In this document: positions 52,769 to 60,365 of the stretch, in pieces
How positions within the stretch are numbered: position 1 is the stretch's first letter
Layout of the letters: each line of letters starts with the position of its first letter
NCBI GenBank assembly: GCA_036725605.1
Contig: DAIMDW010000030.1
Coordinates: 12,956-76,955, forward strand
Source of the DNA: CALBTQ01 sp036725605
Lineage (GTDB): Bacteria; Lernaellota; Lernaellaia; Lernaellales; Lernaellaceae
DNA: 64,000 nt
Reading direction: 5' to 3'
Notes under the pieces: model-generated
The model's database searches: none
The model's input: the letters and a program-made list of their open reading frames with translations, nothing else
What the model was told of the DNA's origin: nothing
Made by a program: the position numbers and the translations under genes

Positions 52769-54171
52769 GCACCATCTCCTTTGCGGAGCTCAAACGATAC
52801 AACTCTATGTAAAGTGCTCTCATCTCCGAAATGAAGCCGCCATGATTCTTGACGTTCAACAATTCGAAGAGCCTTTTCGCGTTGATCAATTTCGGTCTTC
52901 TGCTTTCCAGATGGCGAGATCAGCACGTAAGTATTTCCGTCGAGGCTTTTTAGTTTTATTCGATCCCCGGAAAGAGTCACGGACACAACTGGTTCGTTTA
53001 CCAGACCGGAAGTTATTCCGAATGCTAACCGCCTTGTAATCAGAAAAGTCTGCCCATCTGAAACAGCGCCATGTCCCACGAGGACTGGTTGACTTTTCTC
53101 TGCTTTTGGCTTGGTCAGAACACCTCCTTCGGGTCCAAAATGAGGGTCCCAAAGATGAAAAACAGCCGTTGCAAAATCTGGGCGAGTAGCGCCGCACCCC
53201 CAAGGGCACTGAGGTTGTGTGAAGAAATACGATGCTGAACAACTGGGGCAAGTGATTGTCGCGTCTGCAGCGGCATATAATCGCTCCATCCACTCGGTGA
53301 TGCTTGGCCTAGCTTTTGGATCGACACGCCCCGAGCAAAACGTCTGAGCGAAGGTTTCAACAAGACGAGAGGATAAAATCCAATGACGAGGAATTCCGAA
53401 ATGAGCCCGATTACGGTCATCATCTGGATCGTCTATCCACGGTAATAGCCCAGCAAACGCCTGCTCTTCTAAATCTGGTTCGCCATTATCTACCATGTTA
53501 CCTATGAAGGGATGCGCTAGAGTCAAACAGTGAAACGCCAGAACAGCAAAGGCATAGACATCCGTTAGAGTCGTGACCCCAGATTTTCCTGCAACTAGCT
53601 CGGGGGCACCATAACCAGGTGTGAATACTCCGTGCCTTTCCTTTCGTGGTGTTGACTCGTATTGTAGATTGTCCGTATCGATCAACCAAACCTCATGGGC
53701 CTCGCAGTCTTTGGAGATAAATATGTTCGCTAATGAAGGATCAGAGTATGCAAGGCCCTTCGCGTGAAGCTGGGCGAGGAGATTTGCTGTTCTCCCAAGA
53801 AGAAGCAACCGGCGTCGCAGACCGCCACTACTGATATACCATTCTTTCGATGGAGAGATGCCTTTTGGGGGGAACACGATAGCCTTCAAAGGAATCATTC
53901 CGGTAAGTAATTCCATTACATAGCCGGTATAAGGTGGCCGTAACATTTCCAGTGGTTTTGCCAATGCTAATTCCTGCAGCGGCAGACGTCGCACATGCAT
54001 AAGTTGATTTCTTAGCTTCTCCCGATTGATCTGGTTCCCTCCAGCGATGAGTTTCACTGCCAAGCGGCCACCTTTTACGGCATACACAGCACCTTGGCCA
54101 CCGCGACCAAGAACCCCAATCAGGTCGTATCGGACACCATTGCTATCGACGACGGTGCGTATTTTGCTCAA
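52765..54171 (-). CDS. Ser/Thr kinase with zinc ribbon, TerY-P triad type
   Basis: 468 residues. Kinase domain about 1-300: glycine loop GVLGRGGQGAVY, Lys in GRLAVKLIA, catalytic loop AYSDPSLANIF (Asp and Asn kept, HRD replaced by YSD), metal loop DTDNL in place of DFG, then PGYGAPEL and TDVYAFAVLAFHCL. After residue 305 a zinc ribbon (CPSC...CPWGC) and a small beta-rich domain follow. These atypical motifs are those described for kinases encoded with a vWA protein and a PP2C phosphatase. It overlaps both neighbours by 4 bp. Probable target: the helicase or McrB-like protein encoded next. Confidence 0.87.
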   Translation of the reverse strand: MSKIRTVVDSNGVRYDLIGVLGRGGQGAVYAVKGGRLAVKLIAGGNQINREKLRNQLMHVRRLPLQELALAKPLEMLRPPYTGYVMELLTGMIPLKAIVFPPKGISPSKEWYISSGGLRRRLLLLGRTANLLAQLHAKGLAYSDPSLANIFISKDCEAHEVWLIDTDNLQYESTPRKERHGVFTPGYGAPELVAGKSGVTTLTDVYAFAVLAFHCLTLAHPFIGNMVDNGEPDLEEQAFAGLLPWIDDPDDDRNRAHFGIPRHWILSSRLVETFAQTFCSGRVDPKARPSITEWMERLYAAADATITCPSCSASYFFTQPQCPWGCGATRPDFATAVFHLWDPHFGPEGGVLTKPKAEKSQPVLVGHGAVSDGQTFLITRRLAFGITSGLVNEPVVSVTLSGDRIKLKSLDGNTYVLISPSGKQKTEIDQREKALRIVERQESWRLHFGDESTLHRVVSFELRKGDGA

Positions 54172-54908
54172 ACCATCTCCTCCAAAACCAGCGCTGGAGA
54201 ACTCATCACAGCCAAAGTTTTATCATCCAAGTGTTTTGGGGTAGGCCATGCCCGTAATTCTTTGGCAAGCTGACGCCAGCGCGCTATTGGTTTTAATGTG
54301 AGAAAGGACTCCAGGAGCCATAGACAGAACGCATCTAACTTTTCAGGTAACAGATCATCCGCAACGCCATCGGTCGCAAGAACAGCAAATCGGGCGGAAT
54401 CAGAAGGTGGGAGTTGAGTGAGTCGCCAAGCCTTGATTCCAGAGGTGGTTCCCAACCCTTGCGTTTCGTTGCCAAATCCAGTATCGCGTGGTCCAATGAC
54501 TTCAATAATCGAATCATGCCCAGTCTTCACGAGTGCTAGACCATCGCCTATCCCGCCTACAATCCATTTTCCCTTGTTAAGAGCAAGTGCGAATAGACAA
54601 GTTGTTGCAGCATCCTCGGGGCTGAATGGATGGATGCGAAGAAGCCATAAAACCTCAATGAGTTGAATCAGATAGGTCAAAGGTGCGTCGTCAACTTTTG
54701 CCCATCTTGTAACAGCCTCTCGTGTTGCTGCACATGCTGCTTCAGCGCCGAGTTTGGATTTAGGCCTTGATCCCATTCCATCGCAAACCACCACGAGTGA
54801 ACCAAAAGAACCATGCGCTCGAAGCCAAGAATCTTCGTTAGCCGTTCCTTCGTGCTTATGCAGCGGGCCTCGGACAGAAGCACCGAAACTTATAGTGGTT
54901 TGCTTCAT
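54168..54908 (-). CDS. PP2C-family Ser/Thr phosphatase
   Basis: 246 residues, a minimal PP2C fold. Metal-binding residues are in EDSWLRAH, VVVCDGMGS, FAVLATDGVADDL and LDDKTLAVM. It would reverse phosphorylation by the adjacent kinase, with which it overlaps by 4 bp (ATGA). The gene lies 9 bp after the vWA gene. This vWA-PP2C-kinase order is the TerY-P triad. Confidence 0.9.
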   Translation of the reverse strand: MKQTTISFGASVRGPLHKHEGTANEDSWLRAHGSFGSLVVVCDGMGSRPKSKLGAEAACAATREAVTRWAKVDDAPLTYLIQLIEVLWLLRIHPFSPEDAATTCLFALALNKGKWIVGGIGDGLALVKTGHDSIIEVIGPRDTGFGNETQGLGTTSGIKAWRLTQLPPSDSARFAVLATDGVADDLLPEKLDAFCLWLLESFLTLKPIARWRQLAKELRAWPTPKHLDDKTLAVMSSPALVLEEMV

Positions 54909-54917
54909 TAGAAATCC

Positions 54918-55724
54918 CTAGAAATCAAAGTCGTCGAAATCAGTCGGCTCTGCGATCACAACACTATTCGGATTGGCACTTCGAGACCTGCTTGTGACGC
55001 TCATGGTTACCCAACGGAAAAATTTCTTTATCTCGCGAGCCTCGTGAGCCTCAAAAACTCGTGTTTGGTTGTCTCCCAGGAAGGCTTGCAAGGTTTCCTT
55101 GTTTGCGTCCTCGCCAATTCCCATCGCAAAACGGGCTGCTTTCGATGCGCGGTCTGAAGAAAGCAGCATTGATAGGGGGGGCTGCCAATCGTCAGTAGGT
55201 GCGCCATCAGATATTAAAACGATTGTTGGGCGATAAGCGCGACTCGGAATCACATCCCGATCCTCAATGAGTTGCTTTGTAATCGTAAAAGCCTCACCCA
55301 TGGGTGTGTGTCCCACAGCCGCCATCGATTCCCAGGAAACAGATGAAGCGGACTCGAGCGGTTTATGCAACTTTGCACCTTCGCCACCGAAGGTAATGAC
55401 AGCAACGTGTATTTCAGCCCTTGTATCGTCTTCTTCTGCAAAGGTTGTAATCATTTCGGAGACAGCATCATTGAGAATGTCGATCTTTCCATTAACCGAC
55501 ATGCTGCCGCTGACATCTGCAAGGATTATCACTGGCAGTGGTCTCGCTGTAGCCATAGTAAATTCCTCAAGCTTACTCATCTTCTCTCCTATAGGACCCG
55601 AGTTTTTCAAACCGGTACCTGACGGGTCTTTGTTATCCGGAACAGTGTTGCCTTTCTTCAGAGCGCCATATTTCGCGCTTACTTGACGGCTCAAAATATC
55701 TTCGCGGAAACTTGCCCAGCCCAT
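54918..55724 (-). CDS. vWA-domain protein, TerY-like
   Basis: 268 residues. An N-terminal tail of about 60 residues (GWASFREDILSRQVSAKYG) precedes a von Willebrand A domain with an intact MIDAS metal site: DVSGSMS, a later Thr (HTPMGEAF) and SDGAPTDD. A C-terminal acidic tail ends in DFDDFDF. TerY proteins act as protein-interaction hubs. GGAGGAG precedes the ATG at 55724. It is the second gene after the sigma-54 promoter and heads the triad. Confidence 0.88.
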   Translation of the reverse strand: MGWASFREDILSRQVSAKYGALKKGNTVPDNKDPSGTGLKNSGPIGEKMSKLEEFTMATARPLPVIILADVSGSMSVNGKIDILNDAVSEMITTFAEEDDTRAEIHVAVITFGGEGAKLHKPLESASSVSWESMAAVGHTPMGEAFTITKQLIEDRDVIPSRAYRPTIVLISDGAPTDDWQPPLSMLLSSDRASKAARFAMGIGEDANKETLQAFLGDNQTRVFEAHEAREIKKFFRWVTMSVTSRSRSANPNSVVIAEPTDFDDFDF

Positions 55725-55736
55725 TTCTCTCCTCCC

Positions 55737-56075
55737 TCAGTTCGACCACTGGCGATACGGGCGACGTTTGCTCGGTCGAAGTCCCCGAAAATCCCTGTTT
55801 CGATATGCGGTGAGAATTTTGCCGTCGGTCGAACAAACCACCTGGACACCCTCGAAACCCGAAAGATCGACGCCGTGGTGCTTTGCGGACTCCACTTCCT
55901 TGCGACCGATGGCATGAATCGAAGCCCCGCGAGTGTGAACAACGCGACCATAATCCAAAGCGGCGCGAATCGCGTTCCTCGGAAGGTTTCGTTCCCTCAT
56001 GCGCTGTTGCGCATGTTGAGACAGGTCGAGTTGGCCAACAGGGATTTCGCCTACGAGAGTTACTATGTTTTGCAT
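55737..56075 (-). CDS. DUF4258-like small protein (RelE-like fold)
   Basis: 112 residues. The pattern LSQHAQQRMRERNLPRNAI, then ALDYGRVVHTRG and a C-terminal VVCSTDGKILTAYRN is that of DUF4258 proteins, a family related to RelE/HigB toxins. A toxin-like RNase role is possible but no catalytic proof is visible. The ATG at 56075 has AAGGAG seven bases upstream; a longer frame from 56117 is less likely. It is the first gene after the sigma-54 promoter at 56135-56150. Confidence 0.72.
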   Translation of the reverse strand: MQNIVTLVGEIPVGQLDLSQHAQQRMRERNLPRNAIRAALDYGRVVHTRGASIHAIGRKEVESAKHHGVDLSGFEGVQVVCSTDGKILTAYRNRDFRGLRPSKRRPYRQWSN

Positions 56076-56104
56076 CCGACGGCTCCTTTGATTCCTTGGC
56101 AGGT

Positions 56105-56314
56105 TCATTCCCGCCAATCTCTGCCATCGGATAAAGCGAACTTCGTGCCAAAATCGTGCGGCCCGAGAATGCGGAGTCCATAACTATTGAATATGGCTTG
56201 CAAAACATCGCGTCGGACCGCTTTATGGCCTTCATCTAAACTCCTGATATGCGCTAATATTCGGAAGCATTCTTCCGCCGCACGGCGGTATTCCCCGTCT
56301 TCTGATTTGCCCAT
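56105..56314 (-). CDS. small ORF, 69 residues, overlapping the activator gene
   Basis: Encodes a plausible helical small protein (EECFRILAHIRSLDEGHKAVRRDV...). It overlaps the last 61 bp of the CARF activator gene in another frame, and its own 3' end contains the sigma-54 promoter. It may be a real linker gene expressed with the activator, or just the remains of leader sequence. No family recognised. Confidence 0.4.
   Translation of the reverse strand: MGKSEDGEYRRAAEECFRILAHIRSLDEGHKAVRRDVLQAIFNSYGLRILGPHDFGTKFALSDGRDWRE
56135..56150 (-). promoter_or_regulatory. sigma-54 promoter driving the triad/helicase/McrB module
   Basis: Minus strand TGGCACGAAGTTCGCT matches TGGCACRNNNNTTGCW at all fixed positions but one (C for T at position 13), with GG and GC at the right spacing. 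Predicted start is near 56124, about 49 bases before the DUF4258 gene. The gene directly upstream encodes a sigma-54 activator. The motif is seen; activity is inferred. Confidence 0.75.
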
Positions 56315-57960
56315 TCGCGTATGGTGCGATCAGAGACGTCGCACAACTCGTTGACCGGAACTCCCCTTTGTTTCGCAACGCGACGAATTTCTTCCGCAAG
56401 GAAACGTCTTAAATCCTGTTCGGTTTGTTTGGTCGGAATCCTTCCAACTTTGTCGAACAAAGCGTCCAGTGGAGTCGCTTGTGAAAATGCGTGTGCGACA
56501 GCTTGCGCAGGATTCATCTCAAGGGGTGTCCGATCCAGTTCGGTACTTAAAGCAAGCAACCCATATTCGACCGACTCATAAGGATCGAGAGGTACATGCG
56601 GATCACTTCGGGCTGCAAGAATGCGGTATGCAATCCGAAAAAGATCGCGGATGTTTCCAGGCAGCAAGTGCTCCTTCAAAGCGTTCACAACTCGACGATG
56701 ATGTTCGCTGCCAAGTGTTGCGCGTTTCTTCGCAACTTTCGATCTAGCGCTTGCAAGCCTATAGGCTGTCTCCCAAAGCCAGGATAATTCTTCTCGAATC
56801 TCGCGAAGTGGAGGAAGCCGCAATGTTACAAGGCTGATCCTGTCAAGAAAATCGGGATCGAGACGACTCTTCAATTCGTCCACATCCAGGTTTGTCGCAG
56901 TCAGTAGGCGAAAGTCACTACTTCGTGGTTTGTCGCCGCCAAGAGGCAGGTACTGCTTTTCTTCGAGAGCCTTGATTAACAATCGCTGCAAATCACGACT
57001 GACGTCTCCCACTTCATCCAGAAAAAGGGTATCTCCATTTGCTGCCGAAAGAAGGCCTTCTTTGTCCTGGGTTGCTCCAGTAAAGGCACCCTTTTTATAG
57101 CCGAACAATTCGGCTCGCATTGTCTCCGGACTGTATTGTCCACACGCAACAGCGGGCCAATGATCGTCTTGGGTTTCCTGTCGAAAAGGGCTGTGAAGCC
57201 TGATCCAGTTGGCGAGGGTTGTTTTTCCTGTGCCTCGTTCGCCAAGCAGAAGAATCGGGACATTCAGATGAGCGAATCGACGGGCTTCAATAAAGAGGTT
57301 GCGCATTCGCTCGGTTTGAAATTTTCCAGGATCCCATTCTACCCTCTGGTCCTCGGAAGACACATGGACCGGCCTGGAGGATTTATACACCTTGTAAAAA
57401 GTGTCTATTCCCAATTCTACCGGCACAACAGCAGGTCGCCCGCGACGTTCATTTTTCCGATACGACTTCACCAAATGGAAAGGTGGTTCAAAGAAACCAG
57501 TTTCAGCCATGAGAACCCAAATCGTCTGCATAGATGGAGTGCCGGGGCTGATGTGAATGAGGAACTCTCGCCCAGCAAAGCGACGCCGAAGCTCCGGCAT
57601 CTTGTCCTGGAGAAACTCAAAGATGCCTTGATGATCGGTCGGATCATCTCCTGCCCAAGGCTCAAAGTGTATTCGTAGGTTCGGGTCTCTCTTTTTTAGC
57701 TCAGTGGTCGTTTCTTCAACGGCATCAGATTCACGAGCGTGTCCTGTCTTTTCAGATTTCCGATGGAGGAAAATGATCTCTTTTATTTTCCCTTTGTACT
57801 CTGACTCATCATCGAATAGCAGTGTCAGTGTCGGACCAGGTATTGGCTCGCCGTTTTCCAGACGATAGGTGCTTTTGCCACGTTCTCGTTCAAAGGGATC
57901 ATTGTTGACCGCGATCCAAGACAGAAGAATTGGATTTGTGGCTAGTGAACTTTGGCTCAT
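56254..57960 (-). CDS. CARF-domain sigma-54 activator, RtcR-like
   Basis: 568 residues. The N-terminal domain (1-190) resembles the RtcR CARF domain: a Rossmann-like start (LLSWIAVNNDPF) and the ligand-loop region LIHISPGTPSMQTIWVLM, equivalent to the HITTGTH loop of RtcR. The AAA+ domain (about 220-450) has LLGERGTGKTTLANWI, an intact GAFTGA loop (GYKKGAFTGATQDKEG) and LFLDEVGDV. The C-terminus holds a helix-turn-helix (PVNELCDVSDRTIREW). RtcR normally keeps its AAA+ domain inactive until CARF binds an RNA-derived ligand. It overlaps hsdM by 4 bp. It would act at the promoter at 56135-56150. Confidence 0.9.
   Translation of the reverse strand: MSQSSLATNPILLSWIAVNNDPFERERGKSTYRLENGEPIPGPTLTLLFDDESEYKGKIKEIIFLHRKSEKTGHARESDAVEETTTELKKRDPNLRIHFEPWAGDDPTDHQGIFEFLQDKMPELRRRFAGREFLIHISPGTPSMQTIWVLMAETGFFEPPFHLVKSYRKNERRGRPAVVPVELGIDTFYKVYKSSRPVHVSSEDQRVEWDPGKFQTERMRNLFIEARRFAHLNVPILLLGERGTGKTTLANWIRLHSPFRQETQDDHWPAVACGQYSPETMRAELFGYKKGAFTGATQDKEGLLSAANGDTLFLDEVGDVSRDLQRLLIKALEEKQYLPLGGDKPRSSDFRLLTATNLDVDELKSRLDPDFLDRISLVTLRLPPLREIREELSWLWETAYRLASARSKVAKKRATLGSEHHRRVVNALKEHLLPGNIRDLFRIAYRILAARSDPHVPLDPYESVEYGLLALSTELDRTPLEMNPAQAVAHAFSQATPLDALFDKVGRIPTKQTEQDLRRFLAEEIRRVAKQRGVPVNELCDVSDRTIREWANQKTGNTAVRRKNASEY
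56262..56277. promoter_or_regulatory. candidate enhancer site for the CARF activator
   Basis: CGGAAGCATTCTTCCG is a perfect 6-bp inverted repeat with a 4-base centre, about 145 bp upstream of the predicted sigma-54 start. It lies within the 3' end of the activator gene itself. Distance fits an enhancer-binding site; no binding data exist here. Confidence 0.35.
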
Positions 57961-59723
57961 GCTTTCGGTCCACCTCGAAGAAGAGTCAAAGCTTCCATAA
58001 CCTCACGGCCATTCGCCGCTATTATTTCCATAAGTTCCTTGGGAGTCCGGGTATCAATCACTGGCTTTTTGTTCGGGTTGACGGCCTGAAGATCGTAGAC
58101 TCCATTTTCGATCTCCTTTGCTTTTAATGATAGTTCTTTGGATTCTCTAATGAGTTCTTTTACTTTGCTGTCTGCATCTGCAATTGCTGCTTCATCAAGT
58201 GGTTTTGACTTTTTGAGTTTTTTGATTTGCTCATGTAACTGTGCTGCATGTTGGTTTCTAATTATCGCTTTTTCCTTGAAAGGACGGGCTTCTTCACTGG
58301 CAAGCTTTTTTCTTTCTTCAAGATCAATTGTCCATGAGAATTCGCTTTCAGATCTGCTAGGTAAAAGGCCAAAAAATCCTTCGAAATGTTGTAGGGTCAG
58401 TGGTTTCTTTTTCCCAACATTCACGTCGCTTAAATCGTAGTACCATATTTTTCGAGTCGGTTGACCTTTTGAAAAAAATAAGAGATTTGTTTTTACGCCA
58501 GCACCGGCTGAAGAAAACACACGAGGAGGAAGGCTAACGATGCACCATAGATCACAATCATCTAGTAGCTTTCGTTTGGTTTTGACGAAGGCTTCTTGAT
58601 CGATCCTAAAAACAAACCCATCATCAACGACGATACCACAACGCCCTCCGTTTCTGAGGGATCTTATAACATGCTGCATGAACAGTACTTGCGTAGACCT
58701 AGTCTTATAGTCAAAGTTAGTCTGTGCTTCTTTTCCTTCCTTTCCTCCAAAAGGTGGATTTGTAAGGATAACATCATAGTTCTGCGGTGCCTTTTCAAAT
58801 AATCCACCATAAATTTCTTGTCCAGTGAGCGTATTTCCATGCCAAAGATTTGGCTTGTCAATGCCATGTAAAACAAGATTGGCCAGAGCCATAGGGTACA
58901 CTAGGTTCTCTTTTTCCCTTCCCCAAAATGTATGGTGTTTGAGCGTGTCCAATTGCGCCGCTAATACTTCTTTACCAAGTTTACTTGTTATATATTCGTA
59001 ACTCTGTGCTAGGAATCCACCCGTTCCACATCCTGGGTCATATATTGTTTCATCCAATTCAGGATCAATAACTTGCACCATTGCTTTAATAACCTGGCGC
59101 GGAGTAAAAAATTGTCCTCCATCGTTTCCTTTTTCGCCCATTTTAAGTAAAAGGCCTTCATAAACTTGAGAAAGTGTAAATACATGAGTAGGGTCGATTG
59201 CCTCTGCACTTAATTGATGAACCTTATCCAGCACATCTAAAAAGTTTCGTTCTGTATCAATTCTAACCCTCTCCACACCTGATATAATTTCGCTAATGAC
59301 TTTTTGACGCGGAGTTGCATCAGGACGGTTTTTCAGATTTTTAAGGATAGGTAGCAACTCCATGTTCACGAAATTAAAAAATGAGTTTTGAGGAGCATCC
59401 TGTAGTTCCGCACGTTTATTGTTTTGAAAAGATGTCAAAAGATTTGGAGGCGCTGCCCAATCACGCCAGCGATAGGGGGAATCCAATGATGGATTGTATT
59501 TAACACTTAGAGCCTCAGCTTCATGTTGTTCTCGTTCCTCCATCTCATCTAGGATTCTTAAAAAGAGAATCCAGGTTAACTCAGGAACGTACTGCATAGC
59601 TCCAGCACAATTACCACGCCTCATGATGTCGCAGATACTCTTTATTGCCTGGTCCACGGACGCCTGAGTTGTATGCTGCTTTCCGTTTCCGTTTTTCTTC
59701 TTTGTTGCTTTCCCCTTCGCCAT
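57957..59723 (-). CDS. hsdM: type I restriction-modification DNA methyltransferase HsdM
   Basis: 588 residues. N-terminal helical HsdM domain, then the N6-adenine methyltransferase core: SAM motif DPGCGTGGFLAQSYEY and catalytic NPPF (ILTNPPFGG). The C-terminus (about 480-560) is a charged helical region that packs with HsdS. It methylates adenine in the bipartite target to protect self DNA. It overlaps the CARF activator and abuts hsdS, so restriction and regulator form one unit. Lower GC than the host core, suggesting transfer. Confidence 0.94.
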   Translation of the reverse strand: MAKGKATKKKNGNGKQHTTQASVDQAIKSICDIMRRGNCAGAMQYVPELTWILFLRILDEMEEREQHEAEALSVKYNPSLDSPYRWRDWAAPPNLLTSFQNNKRAELQDAPQNSFFNFVNMELLPILKNLKNRPDATPRQKVISEIISGVERVRIDTERNFLDVLDKVHQLSAEAIDPTHVFTLSQVYEGLLLKMGEKGNDGGQFFTPRQVIKAMVQVIDPELDETIYDPGCGTGGFLAQSYEYITSKLGKEVLAAQLDTLKHHTFWGREKENLVYPMALANLVLHGIDKPNLWHGNTLTGQEIYGGLFEKAPQNYDVILTNPPFGGKEGKEAQTNFDYKTRSTQVLFMQHVIRSLRNGGRCGIVVDDGFVFRIDQEAFVKTKRKLLDDCDLWCIVSLPPRVFSSAGAGVKTNLLFFSKGQPTRKIWYYDLSDVNVGKKKPLTLQHFEGFFGLLPSRSESEFSWTIDLEERKKLASEEARPFKEKAIIRNQHAAQLHEQIKKLKKSKPLDEAAIADADSKVKELIRESKELSLKAKEIENGVYDLQAVNPNKKPVIDTRTPKELMEIIAANGREVMEALTLLRGGPKA

Positions 59724-60365
59724 TTATTGTTCGCCTTTCTCGATTGCTGCTCGGATTATTGCACCTGGAAGTGATTGAAGGGCCTCTAACTGGTTTTGAG
59801 CAGCATTTATAGCTTTCTCCGCAATTTCCATCTGTTCGATCAACCGCTCCTGATCCGGACGCGGTGCATACGGAAACTGCATCCTCAGAATGTGCGCGGG
59901 CCTTATAGCAGCGTAGTTCAAAGACCCCCTCACTGAATTTTCGATGCTCTTGGTGACAAAGCCAACTTTAATAAATGCATCAATGAACTTCGGCAGGAGT
60001 AGTGCCGAGTTGATTTCAAAAGTGAAATAGTGACTGCTGACTATTGCTCCTGCCAGCGATGGGGGCACAATACCAAATCCTCCCATTTTTGCATCGATCT
60101 CAGCAACGAGGAAGTCGTTTGGCTGAATAACTTTTTGTTGTTTTGTCTTGATCTCATAGCCTTTTACTGTATCTCGAGCTACTATACCTCGACCATGTAG
60201 TTGAACAGTGACGCGCTGATATTCTTTTTCATCAGATATTGTAATGAATTCTTTCCTGTGTGTGAGCGCTTTTGAAAGAAACGCCCAATTCCAGCCATTC
60301 GGGACAGGGAAAGGATCACCGAAAGATGCAAACGCCAATTGCTCGATTTTACCATTTTTACTCAT
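59724..60365 (-). CDS. hsdS: type I specificity subunit HsdS, single target-recognition domain
   Basis: 213 residues, about half of a normal HsdS (400-450). One target-recognition domain begins PVPNGWNWAFLSKAL and ends near residue 170 (LNYAAIRPAHILRMQFPYAP), followed by one coiled-coil conserved region (PDQERLIEQMEIAEKAI...IIRAAIEKGE). Half-sized HsdS can dimerise to recognise a palindromic split target. It stops directly before hsdM and overlaps hsdR by 4 bp. No sign of a frameshifted second half in the surrounding sequence. Confidence 0.85.
   Translation of the reverse strand: MSKNGKIEQLAFASFGDPFPVPNGWNWAFLSKALTHRKEFITISDEKEYQRVTVQLHGRGIVARDTVKGYEIKTKQQKVIQPNDFLVAEIDAKMGGFGIVPPSLAGAIVSSHYFTFEINSALLLPKFIDAFIKVGFVTKSIENSVRGSLNYAAIRPAHILRMQFPYAPRPDQERLIEQMEIAEKAINAAQNQLEALQSLPGAIIRAAIEKGEQ

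Noticed and set aside
55633..56235. A 200-codon frame with a good AGGAG site at 56235
   Set aside because: Its translation is Ser/Arg-rich without domain pattern and overlaps the DUF4258 and vWA genes in another frame. The ribosome site is probably chance.
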